A stretch of DNA of 10,660 bases from JBBRSC01 sp038245795 (GCA_038245795.1 JBBRSC010000104.1:1-10660), one strand, 5' to 3'; shown: positions 1 through 7,072, numbered from the stretch's first letter. Notes: generated by a model not told the origin, from the sequence alone. A program made the numbers and translations.

Positions 1-627
1 CGAGCGACCCGACGGGTCGTTTGGTTCGATCGAGGCGAGCACCGACGGGGCATCGCAGACTTGCAGGTAGGCGACGCGCCCACCGTGGGTGGCCAGATCG
101 ATCGGCAGCCCGCCGGATCGATGAAGGTGCAGCGCGTCAACGACCAGCCCGACGCGCTTGGATCCAGTGAGCGATATCACCTCGAGGGCGTCATTCAATG
201 TGGCGATCGACCGGAACGGCATCCACTCCAACGCCACGCCGACTCCGACCGCCGCGCACCGTTCGTCGACGTCGGCGAGCTGTTCGACGATGGCGAGTCG
301 GTCGTCTCCTTCGCCCACGCAGAGGAGATGTTGTGCGCCGACTTCGGCCGCGTGGTCCACGAGTTGCTGACGATTGTCGTCGGTATGGTCGACACCCAGC
401 AGCGCGACCTCGACGTCCAACACGCGGCACCCGGTGTTGCTCAATCGTCGGCGGGTCAGGGCGAGTTCTGTGGTCGTCGGGGCCCTGAGATCGAGTCGAA
501 GCCCCAGATGCGCGAATCCCGCGTCGCTCGCCATCGCCACGGCATCGGGTGCCGACGCGAAGCCCCCGGTCGCGGCAGAGAGCGAGATGATCATCCGGTC
601 GGGCGTTCGGCGTCGGCGCTCGCTCAT
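1..627 (-). CDS. Sugar phosphate isomerase/epimerase-like TIM-barrel protein (3' part beyond window)
   Basis: The visible 209 residues read like the xylose-isomerase-like TIM barrel family (AP endonuclease family 2 fold), which holds sugar and cyclitol isomerases and epimerases. Alternating beta strands and helices are recognisable. Plausible metal or substrate residues are E134 in VALEWMPF, D164 and H167 in VVDALHLHRSGG, and Q189/D192 in YLQVCDA; such E, DxxH and Q/H positions are typical of the family. There is no signal peptide, so it is probably cytosolic. The C-terminus, with the last barrel strands, lies outside the window. The ATG at 627 overlaps the upstream stop as ATGA (624-627), suggesting translational coupling; an internal ATG at 594 is a possible alternative start. 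It is the last visible gene of the TetR-led minus-strand unit. The family call is good; the substrate cannot be told. Confidence 0.8.
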   Translation of the reverse strand, partial: MSERRRRTPDRMIISLSAATGGFASAPDAVAMASDAGFAHLGLRLDLRAPTTTELALTRRRLSNTGCRVLDVEVALLGVDHTDDNRQQLVDHAAEVGAQHLLCVGEGDDRLAIVEQLADVDERCAAVGVGVALEWMPFRSIATLNDALEVISLTGSKRVGLVVDALHLHRSGGLPIDLATHGGRVAYLQVCDAPSVLASIEPNDPSGRS

Positions 628-1157
628 CGCAGCGCTTGTTCTACTGCTGTGCAGACTGACACGCGACCGTCCCACGGTCGTCCTCGCGTGTTGCCCGCCC
701 AGACGTCGGTGTTCATGTCGATCGGTCGACCGCGATCCAACAGCCCGTCGAGACCGGGCACCCGCAACAACGCGGCCCCACGTTCGGTGTCGCCATTGCG
801 CGCCACGGTGGCGAGATTGTGGAGCCACACCTCGCAGTGGAGGTTGGCGCGGTAAGCAGCGATGTCGTCGCGATCGCCACCAAGCTGGACCAGGCAATCA
901 ATGACCAGCGTTGCGAAGGCTGCGGGATCGTCGGATCCGGCGCGGGCACCGACATCCGATTGAGTCACCGCCACGATGGTGCCGTCGGCTCGCAGCTCGG
1001 TGATCCATCCGCCCGGATCGCCGTTGCACGCGGTCGTGGAGGCCGTCTCGAACGTTGGGGCCACGTTGCCTCGCCACGGATGCCATCCGCCGAGCAGCAC
1101 CCATCCGCCAGCAGCGAGTCCGCCGACCACGACAACGATCAACAGGACCCGCTTCAT
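624..1157 (-). CDS. Membrane-anchored or exported protein of unknown function
   Basis: I do not recognise a family. The 177-residue protein opens with MKRVLLIVVVVGG, a short basic start followed by a hydrophobic stretch to about residue 23, so it is either exported by Sec or held by one N-terminal membrane helix. No cysteine sits at the end of this stretch, so it is not a lipoprotein. The rest is soluble-looking, with four cysteines (44, 88, 108, 169) that could form two disulfides outside the membrane. The middle (residues about 75-120) looks helical. It starts 15 bp after the TetR stop and ends in an ATGA overlap with the TIM-barrel gene, so all three are probably co-transcribed. High G/C third positions support it being real. 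Confidence 0.7.
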   Translation of the reverse strand: MKRVLLIVVVVGGLAAGGWVLLGGWHPWRGNVAPTFETASTTACNGDPGGWITELRADGTIVAVTQSDVGARAGSDDPAAFATLVIDCLVQLGGDRDDIAAYRANLHCEVWLHNLATVARNGDTERGAALLRVPGLDGLLDRGRPIDMNTDVWAGNTRGRPWDGRVSVCTAVEQALR

Positions 1158-1172
1158 CGCGACGTCATCAAC

Positions 1173-1823
1173 CTACGAACGCGTCGCGGAATCAGGAGGC
1201 GTTTCGATGGCGGCGACGAACACGGCCGCCACATCGCTGGCGTACTGGCCCGCAACACCGGGCCCGAGCTGCACAACCGACATGAGCAGCGACAACACGA
1301 TCGCGATCACCCCGTTGCCGATCTCGGTCGGGTCGATGTCAGAACGAACCGTCCCTGCAAGCTGCTCGGAACGGAGGCGTTCGATGGTTGCTGTGCGGAG
1401 TTCGTTCAGCGCGGGAATGTCGAGCACCCGGTCGATGACATCGGGTTCCATGCCACCCAGAACGCGACGCGCCAACGGGTGGCGATCGACGGCATCGCGC
1501 AGGGTGAACACCAACGTGTCGCGCCAATCGTCGATCGACGAGTCAGCGACGGGACTGCCTCCTTCGAGGATCACGGCATTGGCATCCTCGTCGATTGCTG
1601 CCAAGAACAGCGCCTCTTTGCTGGGGAAGTACGTGTATGCCACCGTTCCACCGACCCCAGCGTCGCGGGCGATGTCGGCGACCGACGTCGATCGGAATCC
1701 GTCGCGGCCGAACCGTTCAATAGCCGCCGCCAGGATCGCGTGGCGCGTCTGTTCGCCTTTGGTCGGCAGCGCCTCGGGGGAGAAGGGCGAGAGCCGCACA
1801 TCGCTGTTCGAGTCGGTGGCCAT
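1173..1823 (-). CDS. TetR family transcriptional regulator
   Basis: This 216-residue protein has the classic TetR layout. A DNA-binding N-terminal domain lies at about residues 24-72, with TRHAILAAAIERFGRDGF as the first helix region and the helix-turn-helix around residues 45-67, ending in the typical AYTYFPSKEALF. A helical ligand-binding and dimerisation domain follows. The length is normal. Its ATG lies 62 bp from the start of the divergent diiron/BVMO/SDR operon, the arrangement of mycobacterial EthR and EthA, so it probably represses that operon and itself and is released by a small hydrophobic ligand; this part is inference. A palindrome overlapping its own -10 box supports autoregulation. 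It also heads the leftward unit with the membrane-anchored protein and the TIM-barrel enzyme. The ATG at 1823 is 6 nt behind a TACACT box, so the mRNA is probably leaderless. Confidence 0.93.
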   Translation of the reverse strand: MATDSNSDVRLSPFSPEALPTKGEQTRHAILAAAIERFGRDGFRSTSVADIARDAGVGGTVAYTYFPSKEALFLAAIDEDANAVILEGGSPVADSSIDDWRDTLVFTLRDAVDRHPLARRVLGGMEPDVIDRVLDIPALNELRTATIERLRSEQLAGTVRSDIDPTEIGNGVIAIVLSLLMSVVQLGPGVAGQYASDVAAVFVAAIETPPDSATRS

Positions 1824-1824
1824 G

Positions 1825-1838
1825 TGACAAGTGTATCA
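1825..1838. promoter_or_regulatory. Candidate TetR operator
   Basis: TGACAAGTGTATCA is an imperfect palindrome with arms TGACA and TATCA (4 of 5 positions pair) around AGTG. It resembles the TGACA-N4-TGTCA style of sites bound by TetR repressors in actinobacteria. It lies directly before the TetR start codon and covers the TetR -10 box (1830-1835), so a bound repressor would block its own promoter. The divergent promoter's -35 box begins 11 bp away, close enough to be affected. Binding is inferred, not shown. Confidence 0.5.
1830..1835 (-). promoter_or_regulatory. -10 box of the TetR gene, leaderless
   Basis: On the minus strand TACACT fits the actinobacterial TAnnnT -10 consensus. Only 6 nt separate it from the ATG at 1823, so transcription would begin at or next to the start codon. 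There is no ribosome binding site to contradict this. No clear -35 box is seen. Confidence 0.5.
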
Positions 1839-1849
1839 AAAATGAGGGA

Positions 1850-1878
1850 TTGAGTGGAATCCTCGATTCGTCTACAGT
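1850..1878 (+). promoter_or_regulatory. Promoter of the diiron/BVMO/SDR operon, leaderless
   Basis: TTGAGT (1850-1855) and TACAGT (1873-1878) are spaced by exactly 17 bp and match sigma-70-type -35 and TAnnnT -10 boxes. The -10 ends 7 nt before the ATG at 1886, which places the transcript start on the A of ATG. No Shine-Dalgarno sequence is present, in keeping with a leaderless mRNA. This decides the start codon of the next gene. Confidence 0.55.
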
Positions 1879-1885
1879 GGCGCCT

Positions 1886-2776
1886 ATGTCAACCGTCGCA
1901 CGTCCACAGCCGGCCTCTCAGGTATCAGAACGCACGGTCCCGACCCGTCGGATCTCGTTCGACGAGTCGCTCCACGCCGTGCCCAAGCACTTTGCCGCCG
2001 ATGGCGATCTCATCCTGAGTCATCTCACGGCCTGTCTGTCCGGGTTGTTCCCCGATGGCGAAGACTTCTTCGTTCGCTCTGTGCGGCACTATCGAACTCG
2101 AATCACTGATCCAGAACTGAAGCGGCAGGTTGCCGGATTCATCGGCCAAGAGGCGACCCATGGCCGAGAGCACCGTGCGCTCAATGACCGCTTCGACGAA
2201 CTCGGGTATCCCGTGCGTCGATACGAACGTTTGACCAAACGAGGGCTCGGGCTGCGAACCAGGTTCGCTCCGCCGATGACCAACCTCGCTGCGACCGTTG
2301 CGCTGGAACACTTCACCGCCACGCTTGCGGAGCTGCTGTTGACGAGCCCAGAGACCCAGGCCCTCTTTGGCGACGACGACCTTCGCAACCTGTTCCTCTG
2401 GCACGCGCTCGAGGAGTCAGAGCACAAGGCAGTGGCGTTCGATGTCTATCGGGCGGTGGGCGGCTCGGAGCGCCTCCGAGTGTGGACCATGCGGGAGTTG
2501 CGATACGGATTTCCGTTGTTCCTTGCCATCCAGACAGCGATTTCGCTGTTGGGAGATCGGGACACGTATCGGCGCGGCAACCTTCGTCGGAGCTGGCGCT
2601 CATTGCGCACCTCGCCCCTCGTTGGACGCGATGTGTGGAAGCAACTGTGCGACTTCGATCGTGCGGACTTCCACCCTGACGACAGCGACACCAATCAACT
2701 CGTCGATCAGTGGCGGGAGCAACTGTTCGGCGCCGACGGACAGATCACTGGTCTCTTGAAGACGACCGCCGCATGA
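1886..2776 (+). CDS. PF10118-type predicted metal-dependent hydrolase, ferritin-like diiron protein
   Basis: The 296-residue protein matches the family annotated as predicted metal-dependent hydrolases (PF10118, COG3687). The visible ligand pattern is that of a ferritin-like diiron four-helix bundle: E59 in GEDFF, E89-A-T-H92, E141 in ALEHF, and E177-S-E-H180 in HALEESEH, that is E, ExxH, E, ExxH. It may therefore be an oxygen-using enzyme rather than a hydrolase; the reaction is unknown. A hydrophobic stretch at about residues 207-222 (GFPLFLAIQTAISLLG) could be a buried or membrane-touching helix. The ATG at 1886 is preferred over an in-frame TTG at 1850 because that TTG forms the -35 box and the -10 box lies between. 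Its stop overlaps the BVMO start as ATGA. Such proteins often accompany flavin monooxygenases and SDRs in actinobacteria. Confidence 0.87.
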   Translation: MSTVARPQPASQVSERTVPTRRISFDESLHAVPKHFAADGDLILSHLTACLSGLFPDGEDFFVRSVRHYRTRITDPELKRQVAGFIGQEATHGREHRALNDRFDELGYPVRRYERLTKRGLGLRTRFAPPMTNLAATVALEHFTATLAELLLTSPETQALFGDDDLRNLFLWHALEESEHKAVAFDVYRAVGGSERLRVWTMRELRYGFPLFLAIQTAISLLGDRDTYRRGNLRRSWRSLRTSPLVGRDVWKQLCDFDRADFHPDDSDTNQLVDQWREQLFGADGQITGLLKTTAA

Positions 2777-4356
2777 GCTCGACTGAAGTGAGCTACGAGT
2801 CGCCGGCGAGCGCGGATGAACAACAGCCCGTCGAACATCTCGACGTCCTGATCGTTGGCGCGGGACTGTCGGGTATCGGTGCCGGACACTTCATCCAGAA
2901 CGACTGCGCTTGGGCGAGCTACGCCATCTTCGAATCCCGCGACTCCATCGGCGGCACATGGGACCTCTTCCGCTACCCGGGCATCCGATCCGACTCTGAC
3001 ATGTTCACGCTCGGTTACTCGTTCCGACCCTGGACCGGGGAGAAGTCGATCGCGGACGGTCACTCGATCCTGCAGTACATCAAGGACACGGCCTCAGAGG
3101 AAGGCATCGACCAGCACATCCGGTTCCGCCATCGAATCGTCAGCGCGGATTGGTCCTCGGATGAGGCCCGTTGGCACGTCACCGCGCAGCGGACGACCTC
3201 CAGGGGTGACGTCGAACAAATCGCGCTCACGTGCGGGTTCATGTTCTCGTGCAGCGGGTACTACCGCTACGACCACGGATACACCCCAGAATTTGAGGGT
3301 CTCGACCGGTTTGCCGGGACGGTGATCCACCCGCAGCAGTGGCCCGACGGTCTCGACGTCGCCGGGAAGAACATCGTGGTCATCGGCAGTGGTGCCACCG
3401 CGATCACGCTGGTTCCGTCGCTCGCGAGGGCCGCCGGTCACGTGACCATGCTGCAACGGTCGCCGACCTACATCGCCACGCTCCCCTCGAAGAACCCACT
3501 CGCGAACTTCGCCCGTCGGGTCCTGCCGTCCAAGTGGTCGGGCCCTGGTATCCGCTGGTTCAACGCGCTCATGACCCAGGGGTCCTACCAAGTGAGTCGA
3601 CGTCGACCGGAGTTCGTGAAGAAGATCCTTCGGGCGGGTGTCCGACGGCAGCTCCCCGACGGTTACGACATCGACACCCATTTCACGCCGCGGTACAACC
3701 CGTGGGACCAACGGGTGTGCGTGGTGCCCGATGGCGACCTCTTCAAAGCGATCCGGGCGGGCAGCGCCTCGGTGGTCACCGACCACATCTCGACGTTCAC
3801 TGAGACGGGCATCCGGTTGACCTCCGGCACCGAGTTGCCAGCCGACATCATCGTCACGGCGACCGGGCTCGAGCTGCTGTTCCTCGGTGGTGTCGAGCTG
3901 ACCGTCGATGGCGAGAAGGTCGACCCATCTGAGCGCCTCACCTACAAGGGAATGATGCTCGAGGGCGTACCGAACCTCGCGTTCGCTATTGGGTACACCA
4001 ACGCCTCGTGGACGCTGAAGTGCGATCTGACCTGCGAGTACGTGACCCGCCTATTGAACCATCAGCGGGAAACAGGCCAGCGCCAGTGCGTGGCGTGCAA
4101 CAACGGCACCGCGACGAGCGACGGGCCGTTTCTCGGCCTGAGCGCCGGCTACATCATGCGGGCCGCGGATCGAGTTCCGCAGCAGGGGTCGAAGCATCCG
4201 TGGCGGGTGTACCAGAGCTACCTGCAGGACTACCGGGCGCTCAAACGCAGCCAGGTCACCGACGACACGATGGTGTTCTCGAACCGGGCAACGCCCTCAT
4301 CGAACACAACATCAATCAGATCATCGGCCACGTCATCAGGGGGAGCAGCAGCATGA
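2773..4356 (+). CDS. EthA/MymA-like Baeyer-Villiger flavin monooxygenase
   Basis: This is a class B flavin monooxygenase that would use FAD and NADPH to insert oxygen into a ketone or to oxidise N or S. Visible in order: FAD Rossmann motif GAGLSG (29-34), GTWDLFRYPGIRSDSD (61-76) as in mycobacterial EthA, the BVMO fingerprint FAGTVIHPQQWP (180-191, FxGxxxHxxxWP), the NADP motif GSGATA (205-210), NPWDQRVCVVPDGDLF, and ATGLEL near the end. Similarity to EthA runs the whole length, as far as I recall that sequence. The start is ATG 2773, in ATGA overlap with the diiron gene. EthA is 489 residues; this ORF gives 527, partly because about 24 C-terminal residues after MVFSN are serine/threonine/alanine-rich and of poor codon quality. 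A frameshift near 4284 is likely. The natural substrate is unknown. Confidence 0.93.
   Translation: MSSTEVSYESPASADEQQPVEHLDVLIVGAGLSGIGAGHFIQNDCAWASYAIFESRDSIGGTWDLFRYPGIRSDSDMFTLGYSFRPWTGEKSIADGHSILQYIKDTASEEGIDQHIRFRHRIVSADWSSDEARWHVTAQRTTSRGDVEQIALTCGFMFSCSGYYRYDHGYTPEFEGLDRFAGTVIHPQQWPDGLDVAGKNIVVIGSGATAITLVPSLARAAGHVTMLQRSPTYIATLPSKNPLANFARRVLPSKWSGPGIRWFNALMTQGSYQVSRRRPEFVKKILRAGVRRQLPDGYDIDTHFTPRYNPWDQRVCVVPDGDLFKAIRAGSASVVTDHISTFTETGIRLTSGTELPADIIVTATGLELLFLGGVELTVDGEKVDPSERLTYKGMMLEGVPNLAFAIGYTNASWTLKCDLTCEYVTRLLNHQRETGQRQCVACNNGTATSDGPFLGLSAGYIMRAADRVPQQGSKHPWRVYQSYLQDYRALKRSQVTDDTMVFSNRATPSSNTTSIRSSATSSGGAAA
4282..4352 (+). other. Frame switch at the end of the BVMO gene
   Basis: In the annotated BVMO frame only 11 of 24 codons here end in G or C, and the peptide is low-complexity. 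In the frame shared with the SDR gene 21 of 24 codons end in G or C, and the peptide (EPGNALIEHNINQIIGHVIR) looks natural. One extra C at 4284-4285 (aaccggg becoming aacccggg) would read MVFSNPGNALIEHN and run without a stop into the SDR. Either a base is missing in the sequence, or the gene has a real frameshift that split a fusion. Confidence 0.55.
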
Positions 4357-5192
4357 AGGATTTCAACGGACGGGTCGTGGCGATCACGGGCGCCGGTTCG
4401 GGTATCGGGCGAGCGTTGGCACAGGACCTCGCAGTGCGGGGCGCCCACCTCGCGTTGTCGGACATCGACGAGGTCGGCCTGGCCGAGACAGTCGCATTGT
4501 GCGAAGGCCGCGGCGTAAAGGTCAGCTCGCAACGACTCGACGTCGCAGATCGCGACGCGGTGTATGCCTGGGCCGACCAGGTGGTCGCCGAGCACGGCAC
4601 CGTCAACATGATCATCAACAATGCTGGCGTGGCACTCGGCGCAACAGTCGAAGCCATGAGTGACGAGGACTTCGAGTGGTTGATGGACATCAATTTCTGG
4701 GGCGTCGTTCACGGCACCAGGGCGTTCCTGCCGCACCTCAAGGCCGCGGGTGAGGGCCATGTGGTCAACCTGTCGAGCGTGTTCGGACTGATCAGCGTGC
4801 CATCGCAGTCGGCGTACAACGCAGCAAAGTTCGCGGTGCGGGGCTTCACTGACTCGTTGCGCATCGAGCTGGATTTCGCTGACTGCGGCGTGTCGTCGAC
4901 CACCATCCACCCAGGCGGCATCAAGACAAACATCGCCCGCAGTGCACGGATGGACGACAGCGTCGGAGCGTTTGCCGGCGATGCAACGCGAGCGGCGGTC
5001 GACTTCGATCGGTTGGCCATCACGTCGCCCGCAAAGGCGGCCCGCCAGATTCTCGCAGCCGTCGAGAAGGACCGTCGTCGCGCCCTGATCGGGCCGGACG
5101 CCAAGGTCATCGATCTCCTGTCACGCCTGCCGGGTGGGCTGTACCAGGGCGTCGTAGTGCGAAGCATCCGGCGCCGGCAGTCCAAGAGCTGA
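4353..5192 (+). CDS. Short-chain dehydrogenase/reductase, SadH-like
   Basis: A 279-residue classical SDR that oxidises an alcohol or reduces a carbonyl with NAD(P). Visible: cofactor motif TGAGSGIG (12-19), D37 after the second strand, which suggests NAD preference, NNAG (89-92), N114, catalytic S142 and the Y155-x3-K159 pair, and PGGIKT after strand six. The sequence, with FWGVVHGTRAFLPHL and SSVFGL, closely resembles Rv3085 (SadH) of the mycobacterial mymA operon, as far as I recall it. It would plausibly make the ketone or aldehyde handled by the BVMO, or act on its product. The start is ATG 4353 with a good AGGGGGA site 8 nt upstream and an ATGA overlap with the BVMO stop. The reading frame stays open upstream into the BVMO end. 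The last 20 residues are basic. Confidence 0.92.
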   Translation: MKDFNGRVVAITGAGSGIGRALAQDLAVRGAHLALSDIDEVGLAETVALCEGRGVKVSSQRLDVADRDAVYAWADQVVAEHGTVNMIINNAGVALGATVEAMSDEDFEWLMDINFWGVVHGTRAFLPHLKAAGEGHVVNLSSVFGLISVPSQSAYNAAKFAVRGFTDSLRIELDFADCGVSSTTIHPGGIKTNIARSARMDDSVGAFAGDATRAAVDFDRLAITSPAKAARQILAAVEKDRRRALIGPDAKVIDLLSRLPGGLYQGVVVRSIRRRQSKS

Positions 5193-5197
5193 ACGTG

Positions 5198-5218
5198 GTG
5201 CACCGACATTCGGTGCAC
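5198..5218 (+). terminator. Candidate terminator hairpin after the SDR gene
   Basis: GTGCACCGA and TCGGTGCAC form a perfect 9-bp stem around a CAT loop, extendable by a G-U and a U-A pair. It starts 6 bp after the SDR stop. No T-run follows, as is common for hairpin terminators in high-GC actinobacteria. It could also be a protein site, since GTGCAC is itself palindromic. Confidence 0.5.
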
Positions 5219-5259
5219 TACGACACGACGTGTGCAACACTGTTGGAGTTGTTTGCACC

Positions 5260-5269
5260 TGGGAGGGAA
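5260..5269 (+). promoter_or_regulatory. Strong ribosome binding site
   Basis: TGGGAGGGAAGC lies just before the ATG at 5272 and is the best Shine-Dalgarno match in the window. It fixes that ATG as the start rather than the in-frame GTG at 5230. Confidence 0.7.
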
Positions 5270-5271
5270 GC

Positions 5272-5811
5272 ATGAGACGTCTACTTCGTCCATTGGCCAT
5301 TGTCGGCGCGATCTGTCTGGCGGTCGTGAGTGCTGGTTGCACCACGATGGCTGCTACGCCAGCACCGGCGGGATCATGTTTGATCACGAAGGCCGGATAC
5401 GGCGGCGGACCTGCCGTCTACGTCACCTTCAACGGAGCTTTCGGAGCGGGCAAGAACATACGTGTGTACTCCGATGCTGCGTGCACCACGCCGGTTCTCG
5501 GTCCCGACGGGAACGCCAGCGCGCTGGCCACCGTTCAGGGTCCGATCCCGACACTGCCCTTCGGATACACCGCGTGGAACCAGGTTCCTGCCGTTGCGGC
5601 CGGGGATCTGCCATCGTGGATCTCCAGCTACTCGCAGGTCCAGACCCTGTGTCTCGGGGTTGCGGGCCTGGCGTCGCTCCCTGCCAACGTGACGATGGCG
5701 ATCTCGTACGTGCCGGACTGGGTGGGGGTGGCCAACAGCCTTCCGTCTAATCTGTGGTCGTGCACCGCAACCGACAACTCGACGGCTACTCCAACGGTGC
5801 TCCTGCCCTGA
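5272..5811 (+). CDS. Predicted lipoprotein of unknown function
   Basis: I do not recognise the family. The 179-residue product starts MRRLLRPLAI followed by a hydrophobic stretch and VVSAGC, so C23 is a probable lipidation site. The -3 residue is serine, less usual than leucine, so plain Sec export remains possible. The mature part is rich in glycine, alanine, serine and threonine, has few charges, and carries four cysteines (36, 71, 127, 164) that could form two disulfides. Short hydrophobic beta-like strands (AVYVTFNGAF, VTMAISYVPDW) suggest a small beta-rich extracellular domain. A strong ribosome binding site supports the start. It lies between the SDR operon hairpin and the hydrolase gene 34 bp downstream, with which it may be co-transcribed. 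Confidence 0.78.
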   Translation: MRRLLRPLAIVGAICLAVVSAGCTTMAATPAPAGSCLITKAGYGGGPAVYVTFNGAFGAGKNIRVYSDAACTTPVLGPDGNASALATVQGPIPTLPFGYTAWNQVPAVAAGDLPSWISSYSQVQTLCLGVAGLASLPANVTMAISYVPDWVGVANSLPSNLWSCTATDNSTATPTVLLP

Positions 5812-5845
5812 GCGGCCGACCAGCCGCGCCGATGAGGCCAGCTCA

Positions 5846-7030
5846 ATGACCCGACAGTCGTCGGGATATGTGGTCGCCGTCGCGGCTGGTGCGCTGTTGC
5901 TTGCTGTGTCGTGTTCGGTCGACGGCGGCGGATCGGCGAAGTCCACCGTTGCTCCGACGACCGCCGCAACGCCAGCCAAGGTCGTCGTGCCCGATCAACT
6001 CGGTCCCCACCCAGTGGGGCGGAGGACGATCACCGTCGTTGATGAATCGCGCAAGCGCACACTCAACGTCGATGTCTGGTACCCGGCCGATGCCGAATCC
6101 GCCAAGGCGGCGCCACTGACGCGTTACGTCTTTCTGCCAACTGCGTATGTCGATTCGGCCACCGCTCGGGACAAACCGACAGTGTCGAGCGAAGGTCCAT
6201 TTCCGTTGGTGGCGTACAGCCACGGCAACGGCGGGATCAGCTACGTGGCGTCGTTCAACATGGAGCACCTAGCGAGCTACGGCTTCATCGTCGCGTCACC
6301 TGATCACCTCGGCAACACCGCCGTGGAGAGCGTGCTCGGAAGCAGCGATACCGAGCCCGTGGTGGCGATGAACCGGCCACCGGACATCTCGGCGGTCATC
6401 ACCGAGATGATGAAGTTGTCGGCGGATCCGACGAACCCGTTTCACGGTGCGGTCGATGCCGAGCGGATCGGGGTGATGGGCCACTCCTTCGGAGGTTTCA
6501 CCTCGCTCGCCGTGGCCGGTGGTTTCACTGGGACCACCGGAGAGATCGCTGCCGATCCGCGCATCAAAGCGGTCATTGGTTTGGCGCCGTACACAGTGTT
6601 GCTGTCCGACGCGAATCTGGCGGCCATCAAGGTGCCGACGCTCCTCATGGTCGGCGACAAGGACGTGACGACTCCCATCGACAATGACACCACTCGGCCG
6701 TGGGAGAAGATCACCGCCACCCCGATCTTCCGTGTCGACATGGTCGGTGCGGGCCACCAGTCGCTCACGGACGTCTGTGACTATCAGAAGTCGATCCCGA
6801 AGCTCCCCGATCCGCCCAAGGTGGTCGTCGACTTCGTCAATCGATTGGCCGAGGAGGGGTGCGGCCCGGGCTTCATGGAACATGCCCGCGCAAAGGACCT
6901 CGTGAACATTTACACCACGGCGTTCCTCGACACCTACGTCGCCGGCCATGACACCTACGCGGGGGTGCTCACCGATGCCTATGCGAAGGAATCAACAGAC
7001 ATCCGCTACCAGTCGCGCCCTGGGTCCTGA
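5846..7030 (+). CDS. Exported alpha/beta hydrolase, PAF-acetylhydrolase/dienelactone hydrolase type
   Basis: The 394-residue enzyme belongs to the alpha/beta hydrolase fold and probably cleaves an ester outside the cytoplasm. The signal peptide ends in LLLAVSC, making C23 a likely lipid anchor, followed by a Ser/Thr/Ala linker to about residue 45. Catalytic features: oxyanion-loop region YSHGNGG (124-130), nucleophile elbow GHSFGG with S214, probable acid D273 in GDKDVTTP, and H304 in GAGH. The pattern resembles PAF-acetylhydrolase-like and chlorophyllase-like esterases. A tail of about 80 residues follows the catalytic histidine, with C311 and C339 possibly paired. GAGG sits upstream with 8-nt spacing to the ATG. 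The downstream acetyltransferase lies in the same frame after one TGA. The substrate cannot be told. Confidence 0.88.
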   Translation: MTRQSSGYVVAVAAGALLLAVSCSVDGGGSAKSTVAPTTAATPAKVVVPDQLGPHPVGRRTITVVDESRKRTLNVDVWYPADAESAKAAPLTRYVFLPTAYVDSATARDKPTVSSEGPFPLVAYSHGNGGISYVASFNMEHLASYGFIVASPDHLGNTAVESVLGSSDTEPVVAMNRPPDISAVITEMMKLSADPTNPFHGAVDAERIGVMGHSFGGFTSLAVAGGFTGTTGEIAADPRIKAVIGLAPYTVLLSDANLAAIKVPTLLMVGDKDVTTPIDNDTTRPWEKITATPIFRVDMVGAGHQSLTDVCDYQKSIPKLPDPPKVVVDFVNRLAEEGCGPGFMEHARAKDLVNIYTTAFLDTYVAGHDTYAGVLTDAYAKESTDIRYQSRPGS

Positions 7031-7072
7031 GGCACTGGATTCAGTCGCATCGACCCCGATCCGATCGCCGAG

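Noticed and set aside
61..855. Plus-strand open frame of 264 codons
   Set aside because: It is antisense to the TIM-barrel and membrane-anchored protein genes. The product is Arg/His/Pro-rich without any recognisable motif, as expected for a shadow frame in GC-rich DNA.
1170..1175. TAGGTT before the membrane-anchored protein gene
   Set aside because: It equals the fasciclin -10 box but lies 12 nt from the ATG, includes the TetR stop codon and is more simply explained by co-transcription with TetR.
819..1853. Plus-strand open frame of 344 codons
   Set aside because: It is antisense to the clear TetR gene and shows no domain. The product is typical of a shadow reading.
1850..1885. TTG start giving 12 more residues to the diiron protein
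   Set aside because: The TTG is part of a -35 box and the -10 box lies inside the would-be coding region; the added residues look unlike the family start.
4230..4910. Minus-strand open frame of 226 codons
   Set aside because: It is antisense to the well-supported SDR and BVMO end. The product has no motif.
5812..5827. GCGGC/GCCGC inverted repeat as a terminator before the hydrolase gene
   Set aside because: The arms are only 5 bp, which is expected by chance in GC-rich DNA, and the 34-bp gap suggests co-transcription.
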